Below are positions 32,586 to 45,200 of a stretch of DNA of 64,000 bases, piece by piece. This stretch comes from Strix aluco. Its lineage: Eukaryota; Chordata; Aves; Strigiformes; Strigidae. The stretch covers positions 413,501-477,500 of the forward strand of contig NC_133971.1 of the NCBI RefSeq assembly GCF_031877795.1, written 5' to 3'. The notes beneath the pieces were generated by a model. That model searched no databases. It was not told the DNA's origin and saw only the letters and a program-made list of their open reading frames with translations. The position numbers and the translations under genes are program-made. Numbering within the stretch: position 1 is the first letter of the stretch; the number at the start of each line of letters is the position of its first letter.

Positions 32586-35500
32586 CTGGAGCACAAAAAC
32601 TGGGGCAGGGCTTGTCCAGGTGTGGAACTGCAGATGGAAGTGGGGGAAGATGCGTTTTGCCACCAGCCGCCGAGGCAGGGGCAGCCTGTGTGTGCCCAGC
32701 GTAGTCTGGGGTCCTGGGCATCCAGCAGCCCAGGCCGGGCAGCAGCAGCCATCAGCAGCAGTCGGCAGGAGTGTGACATCCAGATGTGCTGCACGGATAG
32801 ACAAACCCCTCTTTTCGTTCTTTTTTTTCACTTGAGCAGACTTTGCCAATGGAAAGAGACGACTAGTTGCCGCTTGTTTGCTCACTTCATATTCATCTAG
32901 GCTTTTTTTCCTGCCTGTATCCCTGGATAATTGCCCCAGGTGGTTTGAGGTTTGTTTCCCTACACTCCAGATCCCCTGTCGTGACAGGACCCCGCTGCTG
33001 ATGTACCCCACTGATAACTCTGGAGTGACTTTGCGTAAGCTTGGAGTCAGTTTCAGAGCCACGGCCTTTGCTTTTCTTCATGGACCTCCTTTGTGGAGAC
33101 TGGCGTGTAGATGGAGGCGCCTGCACAGCTGCTTCCTCGTTTTCATGTGTTCTCACTTCTGGGGCAGCGATGTAACGATGCCCCTGACTTCAGAGATGGG
33201 AAGAGCAGTCGAAGTGCTTGGACTTCTGAAAACAACCAATGTCTTTTCTTCTGGCAGATGCCTAGAAGACTTAAGTGTGGAGTTTCCTTGTGTTTCATCT
33301 CCTCTGAGAATCTGCTGAGGGGTATTTGTAGACAAAATATACCTATGGTAATTACTTTAGGGTCATGGCTCTAGCAGGAAACTGATTTTCCTTTGTTGCT
33401 GCAGTTCCACGTTACAGGTGGAAGTCACAGTCCAAGGATCTTTAGCTGAGGTGTCTCACGTTGAAAGGAAATCCAGTTAAAATCTACCCAGCTGGGCACT
33501 GATCTGGCTGATCTGTAGCGTGGCAAAAGAGACATCTACAGCAGAGGTTGGGGTGTTGTAAATCTGTCAGGGAATAACATCAACAAAACATGATGGTTTT
33601 CTGGCCACATGAACGCTCCATTTTCATAACACAGCTTCCCTGTAGCCACGTACCGGGGTGCTGAAGCAGTGAAATGTCTGAAGACTGCGTCTGCTGCTCT
33701 CTTAAATTTCTTTGGTTGCAGGCTGGGTAAGGATGTGTGGCTGTTGCCAGCACTTACTTTGTTCAGAAACTTTCTGCAGCCCTGTTGTTGTGGTACTCCA
33801 ACACCTTGCAAGCAGGCACAGAGCTGGAGGAAAGATATCCCTTGTAGGACTTCAGAGATGCTGATGAGCAGAGCAGGCCACCTGCTGTAGGGATGATGTT
33901 CTTGTGGGAACGATGGCATCACGGGGGGAAGGTGCTTCTTTCCGATGCTTTACACAAGTCACATCAACTTTTAGTCAAAAAAGTGAAGAAAGCCACCTTT
34001 CAGAGATGTCTGGAAGAACAACTTTCATTGGGCGGTGGCCATCTCACGCGGCAGAGCTTGGTTTCTCCTTGTTGCAGCAGTAACTGGTGGGGCACTGGGT
34101 TTGGCCTGGTAGGCTGTTGCGTTGCCCTGGGGAGCAGGACCTGGTTCTGCCTCCACGCCACTGCTTCTGGTGGTACGTCACCTCATCACCTGCGTCGGTG
34201 CGTCATGAGAGAGAGAAGGCGCAGCCCTGAGGGAGGAGCTGTGAGATGGTGGTGCACAAGCACGCACATCGAAGGCTTCGTGGTGGCTGAGCATTTCAGG
34301 TGAAGACACCAGAACCTCTTACATTGACTAAACACTCTCCAGCCCCCCACCCCGTAATTCTGAGCAATTACTGTTGGACTTTGTGGTCAAGGTATTCCTT
34401 CTGGTTTCGCTTTCCTTGCAATATAATTTTCTGCAGCTGCTGTCTCTGGGCCATTTGCATGTCAGATCGTTTTTTGGAAGGTCTCATAACGAGCAGTTGT
34501 CATAGGGCCTGGCGGGCTGCAGCTGCCTGAGCACCCTGAATACGGTTCATTGGAGTTGGACAGATTTTGTGGTGGAGGCTTGTGAAAAATTCACATCCTT
34601 CAGATGTGGCACTGATCTCTTGACGATCTGATATAAGGGCTCAAAGTGCGTGCCTGATCACAGGCAGCTGGTGCAGTATCTTGTGTGTTAACTGCAAACC
34701 CTTTGGCAATGCCCACTGGTTTGGGGTTGGAGCCTAGCACAGTGGGGGTGGGTGCGTTCCTGCTCCCTCTGCTCGGCCCATGCTTGGCGGGGGGTGAAGG
34801 GAAGCTCCCAAACCAAGCAACAACTCGTCTCCCCAGCTCAGAGACCGTGTTCGCTAGCTCCTGCGGTTGGAGAGAGCTCAGGAGCCTCCTGCCGTGCCAA
34901 CAGGGCTCCTCTGCATTTCCTCCCGTCCGCCTGTAATGGATTTTACACCTGAGTGGTTATTTTTGGTGGTACAATTCCTACCTGTCCCAGATGGGACATT
35001 TTGTCTCTTGTTACAATTCACAGAGCTAGACGGGGCTGCTGGTTTCATGCTGTGCAGCATCGACACATGATGCCCTTGTAAACATTACTGTCAGCAGTGG
35101 CAATTCCATCTCTATTGTCCCAATAAGATTTCATGCTTGACAGTGCCTGACTTTTTTTTCTGAAAGTCGACTAATAAGAAATAGTCATGTAGCGGGTTTT
35201 TCCTTCTCTGATTCCTCAGTTTTCCAGTTGCTTCCCTGAGAACTGGCACACAGCTGTCTCTCCTCGTTCTTGCCCAGGTTTCCTCTCAGGCAGGAGGATG
35301 CAGGAGGTGGCATTTCTGGAAGAGTGAGGTTTTGTGACACAGCAGAGCCTGTCTTCTCCTACCTGGCCCCCATTGGGGGTTCAAAGAACAGTCCTCATCC
35401 GCCATGACCTTGGCTGGAAATGGGGAGAGTGGCCAAGGCCTGCTGTGGGCCACTCCCAGGATGGGAGGAACATAATTATAGACACGTCTGAATCCAAGGA

Positions 35501-38081
35501 AGGTTTTTTTTGGAACTGTTTAGGTGTGTGGCTTTGAGTTTTGAATTTGTGTCATTCTTCAGGTTTACCCATTCTCCCTCTCCCTCCATGTGCAGAGAAG
35601 GTTTGATCACCACAACACCTTAGTGGGCCCGTTTGCTTTAAAAAGGGAGGTCAGGGTGTGGGGATGCTGAGAAATCTGTCCGTGGTTCCCCAGGAAGTTA
35701 GTGTCTGGTTAAATCAGCGTAAACCTTTGGGACCTCTTGGCCTTCTTCCCATTTGCCAGGTCACCCTTCCAGAGCCCCGTCACAGCCAAGGTAAGTTCCC
35801 GCGTACGCTCCCTCTTAGGATGCCGTGGATGAAAACAGAGCCGTTGAACCGGTGACTTGACTCCAGAGTATGAAACTGTTGCTACTTCACCACTCCACGG
35901 GTGAAAAATTTGTTTGGCGGTGTGGTATCCACGCGTGGGTCCCCTGGCCACTGCTGGGGTGGGAGACGACCCCAGCCGACAGTGGCCACCAAGGACAAGT
36001 TCTTGCCAAGCTTCCTGAGATGCTCACCTCCTCCATCCACCCCCCTCTTCTGTGGTGTTTCCTCCAGCAAAGTGGGGGCTGTGGGAGTTGCTGGTGGCAC
36101 TGTTGGGCAGGGGAAGCTGGGCACAGCCGGCGGGGCTGCCCTCCACACATCGTCGGTGAGCAGAGCGAGACGTTGGGCCGCGGTGGAGGTGGTGATCGCC
36201 GGCCAAACCTGTATCACACCGCTGAAGCTGCCAGTGCTGTCCTCACTTCTGGAGAGACACAAATCTTCCCGTGCAAGCTGCGAGCCTTGCACCGCCAGCC
36301 ACGGCACCGCGCCTGCTGTGCACCCGTTTGTCACCTTGGAGATGAAAATGAGCCCAAATCGTTAATCTCTGTTCTGTCCTGTGGCTCGCCCAGCCGGGAG
36401 GCTTTCCTCACCTCTGATATTTAAAAAAAAGTAATGGTGCTGCTTGAATTTGCTTCCTGATGCCCATGCTGAGTTTGTAAGCCGGTCACATCTAACCAGT
36501 TACCACAAAATTGATTCTGGAGCCTTCTGTTTAGAAACCTGCAAGGTACATCCCAGGCAATCACGCTATCTCCGTCAGGCACTGAATGAACCAGTCAATA
36601 ATCACCATTGCAAAGGGTGCAGAGGTCTTTCCTATTACCCTTGATATTTTTTTATGAGCATCTCTGCATAGGGAATAGCTGCATGGATGGACAGATGGAG
36701 TATAGATGGTCACTCTGCACGCTTATACATGTAGTATATCAGTGTACACAAGCACAGAGATAGTTCTAGGCACGCTGGTGTGCTCCCCGTAGCTTGTTTT
36801 CTTTCTTTCTGAATAAGTCATTCAAATACGTGGGCCAAGATTTTTAAACCAGCCTTAGCTAAACCCATACAGCTTCTGTCCAGAGCCTTGTTGTGGAGAT
36901 AGTTACAACCACCGTGGCAATTGCCCTGGTAGCTGACAAGCCCAGAATAAACACACCTGCTTTTTTCTAAGGTGCCAAAGAATTTTTGGATGCGTTACAG
37001 ACAATTTATAATGGGTGGGACTTTGCTGATAGGAGATCTTTGCTACATTATGATGTGTTCAGTTAGAGCGTCCTCACTTCACCAGAGGGGAAACTGAGGC
37101 ACCAGTGGCTGGAAAAGTCTTGCTATGGGCTGCTGGCAAGGCTGTGGAAGAGCCAAGGCTTGGAGCTAGGTTTATGAAGACCCGGTTCAGGGCCGCCCCC
37201 GTGAGCCGTGCCAGCTCATATTCGGGTGTCCCAGGGAACCCCTCCTGCCCTCGGAGGACCTGTTGTCCGAGGAAGCCACATCTGGATCTCTCAGGAATCC
37301 TCTCTGACACCACCGCAACAAAAGAGAAGCGGTGGCCTGACAGGCAGAGCAATGACTGTTTTCGGATTGATGTGATCCGTTGGTGGGTGTCGTGCTTAGC
37401 TGGAGGAACGTGCATGCGTGGGGACGTGTTTGCCATCACGTTGTACCTCTGTGTGCCCCGTGCTCCAGGCATAGACCGAGTGTGTGTGCACAACACAGGG
37501 GAGTGACGGGGATACGTATGCAAGGGCTCCCTCCACGTCCAGAGAGGTTGCAACTGATTTTGTTGGGCCGTTTTCACGGGCTTGTGCTCTCCCCTGCTTC
37601 TCCTGGGGTGGTCCCACATGTCGAAGGCGGCGTGGGCAGACGAGGGGCTTCACCTCTTCATCATGGGTTAGCACCTGCCTCTTCGTTCTGGTGTGGCCGC
37701 TGGCACTTCCTGGTCATCCTCCATGTGCCATGAGCTATCGGCGGATGAGTGGAGATCTCTGTCAGCAGCTGATGGGCAGAGGAGGCAGCCGCCGTGACGG
37801 GGAGTGGGGTGGGCACGCTGTGTGAGAACCGAAACCCGGCCGTCCAGTGGGTTCTGGCAGCTATTAAATCATAAATGGCAATACCAGGTACAATTGCATT
37901 GAGATAGCAGAGGTCCTGAGGAGTCCTGATGGGCTGCCGATAGTCGGTTGAAACAAATTGCCCAGTGCTGTGATACCTCAGCTCCCAATAACAGAGGGCA
38001 AATGGCCTTCCAGGGGGAGATATAGATTTTCCTTTGAGATATGGAAAGGGAAATAAATTAAATTATGTTCGAACATAGGGT

Positions 38082-38101
38082 TCTCTCTCTCTCTCTCTCT
38101 G
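38082..38101. repeat. (CT)n microsatellite
   Basis: A short CT dinucleotide run is followed at 38107-38166 by GA-rich, purine-dominated sequence with GGAAA and GAAA units. Together they border the candidate enhancer at 38160-38545. Confidence 0.8.
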
Positions 38102-38159
38102 TCTTAAAAAGAAGGGGAGAGAGAAAGAAGAAAGGGAAATGGGGGGAAAGAGAAAGAGA

Positions 38160-38545
38160 CAGAAAATAAGCTTCAGCAGGCATTTGCAATTTAATTGATA
38201 TTTGGCGGCAGGAAGCCAATCAGTATAAGTAAATTGACGTTATAAGAAAAAAATAATCGCTTAATGGGATGCCTTCCCCCACGGCTGCGGCAGGCCAAAT
38301 AAATACGGCATCGCGTGTCGAAGCAGCGTGGCGGCCGTTCCCGGGCACAGCCTGCTGCCGCCGCGCTGGCGGGGCTCGGCGCGGGCTGCGGATCATTTTT
38401 ATGGCATCTGTCTCCGCTCCCCGAGAGCAGGCAATGAGGGGTTGCGCATTGATTGCCGCTCCAGCCAACGGCGGCTGAGGGAGAGACCGTAATTAATGGC
38501 TTTATTTGCCGGAGCACCGCTGAGAACAATCGAGTGTGTTATGGT
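38160..38545. promoter_or_regulatory. Strong candidate conserved enhancer in intron 5
   Basis: This block mixes AT-rich homeodomain motifs with CpG-containing sequence and lacks repeat structure. Visible motifs are TTAATTGAT (38191-38199), CCAAT (38216-38220), TGACGT (38235-38240), GCATTGATTGCC (about 38447-38458) and TAATTAAT (38490-38497). An octamer-like ATTTGCAA lies at about 38182-38189. Such dense, varied motifs with unusual composition relative to flanks resemble vertebrate conserved developmental enhancers. It lies in intron 5, the intron with the known mouse B-lineage enhancer. Homology has not been tested. Confidence 0.45.
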
Positions 38546-39551
38546 AACGACTGGTGCCCGCGTTCCGGTGGCATGGGGAGGCGTCGGAGCCCGGCGGGCA
38601 GCCCCCAGGCACGGGGCACCTTCCCAAGGGTGTTAGCTTCACACGTTGCAAGTTTTCTTTCTTTCCTGTTCTTTTACATAAAAAAACAAAGTCACTTTCA
38701 GAGATCTCACCCGGAAGCAGAGTGGTGCGAGCCAGCCATTTCTGTGAACTCTGCACGGTGTCGTCTTGTCGGCACGAGCTTTAGCTGGGTCAGCAGAGCA
38801 CGCCTTGTGAGGAGCCCGTGGCTACGTGTAAATGTTTACGTACATGCACGTGCACATGTGTAAGGAAAAAAAAATTCAGGCAGTGTGCATCCCGAGTGTG
38901 CTTCATTTCTCTCTAAAGGGAATAAAGTCAAGAAGAGAGTTGGGGAAGTAAACCCATGAAAAATTATAATGACCCCCTCCTAGAGATTCTGTAAATGTTT
39001 CTAAAGGGAAAGTGCTTGTCTTTTACTGAACTATTTGTACAAAGTACAAAGTTGGAGTTATTTTCAGTTTTTTATTAATCAGAACTAATTTGCCTTAAAA
39101 AGCCTGCCAACTCCCCCTAAATATTTCTACTTTTTCTTTTGCAAAGCATTTTAGACAAAAGCTACGATGGAGGATAATCATGCCTTGCACAAGTTGTAGA
39201 AAATAATTTGAAGAGTTTGCTTACACCTAAAGCACTGATATTTTTTAAATATGTATTCCCTTGCCCTGGTTGTGCAGAGCCGCAGCCCAGTCTCTTGGAG
39301 CAGGAACATTTGCACTGGCGATGAGGAGAATGCCTCGGAAAGCATCCTAACACTCCATGCAATGTGCTGCACCATGAGCACGGACAGCAATGCAGTAAAC
39401 TGCACGACACGCCGGAGCGGGACCCGTCTGGGCCAGAGGATGCTCCTGAAACAGGAGCACGTGGCAGGCGAGGAGGGGCTTGGTCAGTCGTGAGGAGTGA
39501 GGCTTGCTTACTTTTTAATACTTCTGCATGTATAAAGATAGATACATAAAG

Positions 39552-39824
39552 GTAGATGATAGGATGCGAGGAAATGGCCTCAAGTTGCACCAGAGGAGGT
39601 TTAGATCGGATATTAGGAAAAATATCTTCATGGAAAGGGTTATTAAGCATTGGAACAGGCTGCCCGGGGCAGTGGTGGAGTCACCAGCCCTGGGGGTGTT
39701 TAAAAGACGTGTAGACGTGGCGCCTAGGGACAGGGTTTAGTGGTGGAGTTGACAGTGTGGGGTTAATGGTTGGAGTAAATGATCTTAAGGTTTTTTCCAA
39801 CCTCAATGATTCTGTGATTCTATG
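39552..39824 (+). mobile_element. CR1 LINE fragment, C-terminal ORF2 and 3' UTR
   Basis: About 270 bases match the CR1 3' region. The translation in frame 1 from 39528 reads [19 protein letters not shown] and [20 protein letters not shown], the conserved C-terminal segment of CR1 ORF2, and ends at a stop after VDVAPRDRV. The 3' UTR follows and finishes with the GATTCTGTGATTCTATG tail. The copy is 5'-truncated and lacks the endonuclease and reverse transcriptase. It is in sense orientation with PAX5. Confidence 0.93.
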
Positions 39825-40599
39825 TAAGCTGATTACTTTATATTTAAACACTAAAATGATTTTGAACTGATGAAACACATGATTTTGAAGCTAAAATAAC
39901 TTTCATCTGAAAGTCTCAGGGTGGCCTCTCTCAACACATTCAGGATTTTCCCCAGCTGGGCTTTGTGTCATGCAGTTCTTTAGAAACGATCCCCACTTGC
40001 AAGCAAGATTCAGTTTCAGTCAATCAGTGTTTTCCTACAGAAGAAAAACTCTGAAAAATTCCCCTGCTGCTGCAGGTTGCAGAGCAGTCAGAATCACATC
40101 ACCCTGCACCGAGCACACCCAGGGAGGCCAGACCTGCGTCTGCCACGCTCTCAGACCACCATGACTGATTCATTGAAAATATTGTTTGCCAACAGCTGGC
40201 TGTTGGGAACGGAGAGGGAACATCCAGGTACAGCAGTCTTCAAAAATCATTTGCCCAGCTCTAGTCACATATTTTTATTCTTTTTTTAAAAAAACTTTTT
40301 ATTTTTCCTGGAGGAGTTATCCCATTAGCTGGGAGGGGAATAAGAGAGCTTAGGAAAGCTGGTGCGGGCGTGAGTGAGAGGCCAGTCTCAGCTGGTGGAG
40401 TGGTGGGGCTGTTCCCGGCGTGTTTGTCACAAGTGAAGCTGCAGGAACAGGCTCACCCACTTGAGAGATCGTTGGCAGAATTCCTGTGATGCAGCCCCAA
40501 AAGTGACCTGCTCAGCCTCCCTCTGAATGAGAGCAGGTTTTGAAATAACAGAAACACGTGCAGTGAGATTCTCCCACACTTGATAAGGGCATCCTTCTG

Positions 40600-40745
40600 A
40601 TAAGCACAGTGCCAGGGGACTTGTACTCTAGATTGCTGAGTTTACTGCAGGATAAATAATTAATGTTTAGATGACACTAATTGATTACCGTAATTTGCAA
40701 AGAGCTACACTGTTTTTCCTTAGAAGTAAAATGTTGGCTGATTAA
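40600..40745. promoter_or_regulatory. Homeodomain-motif block in intron 5
   Basis: A TAATTAAT core (40657-40664) and a P2-type palindrome TAATTGATTA (40678-40687) lie within 31 bases, followed by GTAATTTGCAAAG. The block sits between a CR1 on the left (ends 39824) and another on the right (starts 40843). P2 sites bind dimers of paired-class homeodomains. The evidence is motif-level only. Confidence 0.35.
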
Positions 40746-40842
40746 TTTGGCTCCGTGTCCAGTGCATCAGAACACTTAAGGCAGAACCATAAAATACATA
40801 CACAGGGAGATGGCATTTTTCTTGGGTCACCCACTGCCTTTT

Positions 40843-42226
40843 TCATAGAACCATAGAATCCCAGGTTCAAAGGGACCTCTGAGATCAGCTGGTCCAACCT
40901 TTCTTGGCAAAAGCATGGTCTAGACAAGCCCAGGACCCCATCCATCTGAATCTTAAAACTGTCCAATGTTGGGGAATCCACCACTTCTCTGGGGAGATTA
41001 TTCCAGTGGCTGATTGTTCTCATGGTGAAAAATTTTCCTCCTGTGTCCAATCAGAATCTCCCCAGAAGTAACTTGCACCCGTTACCCCTCGTCTTTTCCA
41101 TGTGACTCCTTAGTCTCCATCTTCTTTGTGGTCATCCTTTAAATACTGGAACATGGTGACAAGGTCTCCCCTCAGCCTTCTCTTCTCAGGGCTGAACAAA
41201 CCCAGTTCTCTCGGCCTTTCCTCACGTGGCTGCCCAGTCCCCTGATCATCCTTGTGGCCCTTCTCTGGGCCCTCTCCAGCTTGGCCACAGCTTTTTTGAG
41301 TAGCGGGGAGAAAAACTGAACACAGTGTTCCAGGTATGGCCTGTCAAGTGCTCAGTAGAGTGGGATAACAACTTCTTTACTTGTGCTGAGGATGCCCTTG
41401 TTGATGTAACCCAGCACCCCATTGGCTGGTCACTCATGTTGAGCTTGTTGTCCACCCCAGGTCCCTTTCCCCAGAGCTGCTCCCCAGCCAGGTAGATCCC
41501 AGCCTGTGCTGCACTCCTGAATGATGTTTTCCCAGGTGCAAGACCCTACACTTGTCCTCTTGGACTTCATAAGGTCCTTGTTAGCCACCTCTTCCAGCCT
41601 GTGCAGGTCATCCTGCAGGGTGGCTCTCCGTCCCTCAGTGTCCACTTCCCCACTCAGTTTGGTATTGCCAGCAAACTTCACCAGGGTGCAGCTGATCCCA
41701 TCATCCTCTTATGGACATATTAAACAGCGTTGGGCCTAATATCAATCCTGGGGGACCCCACTTGTGACAGGTTGCCAGTTTGAGAAGGAGCCATTTCCCC
41801 CCACCCTCTGGGTACATCTGGACAGCGAGTTCCACCCCCACTGCATGGACACTTGTCTGGGCCATAATGCACTGGTTTCTGGAGGAGGAGGCGGCTGTGG
41901 GGAGCTGTATTGAAAGGCTTGGAGAAATCCAGGTAGGCAATGTCCACCGCTTGCCCCACATCAGCTGAACAGGTCACTTTGTTGTAGAAGGCGATCGGGT
42001 TTGTCAGGGATGATTTTCCCTTGGTGAATCTGTGATGGCTTTTACCAGTCATGTTCTTCATTTGACTTGGGATGGTCCTCAGGAGTTGTTCCATAACTTT
42101 CCCAGGGACTGAAATAAGACTGATGGGCCCATAATTTCCTGGATCCTCCTGTAAGCCCTTCTTGTAGATGGGGGTGACATTAGTCTTCTTCCAGTTTTCT
42201 TTCACTCTTCTTCCATGACTTCTCAA
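40843..42226 (-). mobile_element. CR1 LINE, degraded reverse transcriptase copy
   Basis: About 1.4 kb match CR1 on the minus strand. The 3' terminus (ATAGAACCATAGAATCC in + orientation) is at 40843. Moving 5' along the element are the C-terminal ORF2 segment ([21 protein letters not shown]), a middle region and the reverse transcriptase start at 41720-42226 (NVTPIYKKG, DPGNYGPISL, AYLDFSKPFNTAPH), which covers the palm region with a Phe-containing first catalytic motif. The coding region is split into at least five frames by stops and frameshifts, so the copy is dead. It is longer but more decayed than the copy at 62106. Its 5' end is not precisely placed. Confidence 0.9.
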
Positions 42227-45200
42227 AAATTACGGAGAGCAGCTGGCCAACTTGCTGAGGCAGGCTTTAGACTGAAGGACTTGGTGGCAGGGTCCAAAGT
42301 GGCAATGCTCACACAATTGCAAATGGCTAGGGAATAAACCAGGCCAACCAGAGTAGTGAGAAATGTTCCATAGCTGCCTCCCCAGAAGAGAACCAGAAGG
42401 ACAATGACCTCAAGTGTATGTATACCAATGCGTGCTTTTTGATGTCTTCTGCGGTTTTGAAAAAGCCAAGAGTGCAGAAGCATGAATGCACTTAGAAACC
42501 TAAAATAGTGATAATGAAAACAAACATGACGTTTAACTGCCTTTGCAGTTAAAACACCCAACGTGACACTTTCCGTGCCTTTGCACATGCTGCAACACCT
42601 TTCCCCCACCCCAACCTGCCTCTGGCCATGCCCCTGTGCCGGATGGAGACCCCCCAGGATGGAGCTGGGCACACAAGGAGGGTGAGAGCGTGTCCCTGGG
42701 TCTGCTGGGGACTCTAACAGGGTCTCATGCCACAGCAACCTGCAAAAGACTGTCAAGGTTGCCGTGAAAGGGTCTCCCCTTGCCTGCCTGAGGCTGCAGA
42801 CTGCTCCCCTTGTGCCCTGTCCTTCGCCTCCTCTTCCTCCATCTCCTCCTCAGTGTGAAATTAGGTGGGGGTCAGAAATGGTAGTGGCTCAATTTCTCAC
42901 TTGAGACCTGGCATGGTGTTGCGGGAGCACAGGAGGGTGCTGAGGGCTGCCGAAAGTTGGCACGTTGCAGCCTCCACCCCGTTCACACCAGGGCTGAGAC
43001 CCGTGGGTGCTGGTGCACAGGACCTCGCTCCACATGCCCCGTTCACTCACAGCACCCCCCGAGTGGCAGATGTGGGAGAGCGGGGGTGGCAGCAGCAGCC
43101 CTGTACCCTGCCTTCGGGAGGAGGGGGCTGGGGAATGCCAGGGCTTCCCTGTTGCACCGTCCCATTGTCCGATCGGTGCCATCCCCTGGGTACCGGTGGG
43201 AAACCTTCCCCGGCCGTGGGAGCTGCCGGACCACGCTGCGGGCAGCAAACTGTGTCATGCATGCTGCGGTGGCCTGGGGGAACCGCTCACGGGTGCAGGT
43301 CGGGCATCGTCTCGCCACCCACCCATGCTCCCGTCGCTGGTGGTCGGCAGTGGTCGACTTCAGTGGGATCCAGAAATCACCTCAGCATCTCCTCCAGGAG
43401 CTGGTTTGATGGACCTTCTCCATCGTCCACGCCCTCTCAGAGGAGGGCAGAGCGTGGGGAAGCGCCGTGCTCCGCTCCTGTTGCCGTGTCGGGTGGATGG
43501 ATGCGGTAACGGCGCCGCGCCCGGCAGTGCTCGCCTACTGGCCTCTGTGCCAGGTGCTGCTTAAGCATGAAACAGTGCCGAGGACACGGGCATGGGGATG
43601 CCTGTGGCTCGTGGGCAGTGTGGGAGAGCGTGCCCATGGCCAGGCAGGCAGAAAGTGCAGCTGAAGGAAGTCGGATGCAGATGCAGCTCTTGGGTGTAAG
43701 AAGTAAACAGAAATTTCTGAGGCGTAAAAACCCACATTGTACAGCTGTGGAGGATCTTTAAAAGTTAATTTCTCCTGACTAATGCATGTGGATAAAATAT
43801 ATAAAAATACCGTTAAACTTGCACTTTGTGTAACTTGTAAAAACCTGTAGGTACCTATTACGTTATATTTTATAACGGTGTTTTATTCCGATGTTTTGCA
43901 CTATGCCCATAAGCCATTATGCTGAATCCAGGTGAGACATTTCTTTGCTTCGTTTCAAGCGTGCACATTTGCAGGCTTGAGGCCACAGTTCTTTATTTTG
44001 TAAATTGAGGCTGTATTTAATTTATGCACAAGAAAAGTCTGCAGGTATTAACAGCTTTTTGTGAATGCTGTTGGTGGATAATCGGACAGTGCAGATGGAT
44101 GCCTTCTGCTCGTCGGACGGCGCACAGCATCCCTCTGCAGCTCGCAGCCACGCTGCTGGTGGAGGGAGCTGCATCCTCCGGGGTCTTCCCCTCTCTTTGC
44201 ATGCAGTAAATCCGGCCTTGACCCAGGCTGGTGGTACGGTTTGAATGTTTTGTCGGGGGTTTGAAGTTTAGGAGAAGCAGCATGGCTGCTGGGGAGTCCT
44301 CTGTGTTTCTTCAGGATCTTAGGAAGGCTTTCCTCCCCGGGGAGGGCGGGTCTGGGGTTTGCCTGCTGGGGTGCAGCAGTGCTCTGGGTGTTTCTAAGCT
44401 TGGCTCATCAAATGGGTGGGACATGGGTGAGCCCTTCACTGCTTTTATTTTCTCTGGGTAAGTTTCCCAGATTGCGCTTCGTGAAGAATTCAGGATGCTA
44501 AGTGGGAATTTTGCTTTGCTGTTTTAGGCTTGTGTGAAAATATTAGTTCTGACTGAAGCTTGGTGGTCTCTGTCAGGCCCGCACAGGCTGTCGCTGTTGT
44601 GGGGTGTGCAACAACAGCTGCTTGCGGTGTGAAACCTTCCCGCTGGCTACCGTGGGTCCATGTTCTGCTCCGGTGTCCACCGTGTTTCACTCCAGCGGGA
44701 TAACAAATGCCCCGGAGTTACTGTACTGAGTACAGACCCCGTTGGGCTGTGTTTGCGTGTTCTACCACCCCCGTCAGATTTTCGGAGGTGTAATTCCTCT
44801 CCCAGTCGGTCATAACCAGAGGCAAGTTTGGTGTTTCCAAAGCTACGCAGAGCACAATTCCATCTACAGCCTGCTTTAGTCTGTGTCACTCAAGTGTATC
44901 TAGAAATGATTTTTTGAAAGAAATGATGAAAGGATGTGTTATGGCATGGTTTGGAAGTAGGTATAAACTATGTTAAAATTGCTTCAATGAGCTTTTAACA
45001 GCCATTTAAAAACACACTTTCAGCTGGGAGTGCATGACATAAAGTGCACGTCTCCACAGCTTGCTACTGCACGCAGCTTACAAAAACGGATTAGAAAAAG
45101 AATCAGTTTCTTGCAATCATTTGTTAATAAACTTGTCATGGCTTATTTTATATATATAGTTACTGCAGCTATATCTCCATTTAAATATTATAGAATTATA

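Larger units (their letters stand above)
32586..39551. other. Intron 5 of PAX5, middle part
   Basis: No exon is recognised in these 7 kb. A perfect octamer ATTTGCAT lies at 34453-34460. An AT-rich, non-repetitive block at 36890-37060 and the larger block at 37980-38560 are the best regulatory candidates. A CT dinucleotide repeat lies at 38082-38101. The remaining sequence is GC-moderate without recognised repeats. Confidence 0.55.

Noticed and set aside
42223..42756. A 177-codon minus-strand open frame with a hydrophobic stretch.
   Set aside because: No recognisable family, and it abuts the 5' end of a CR1 copy. It may be chance or unrecognised repeat sequence, so I do not call a gene.
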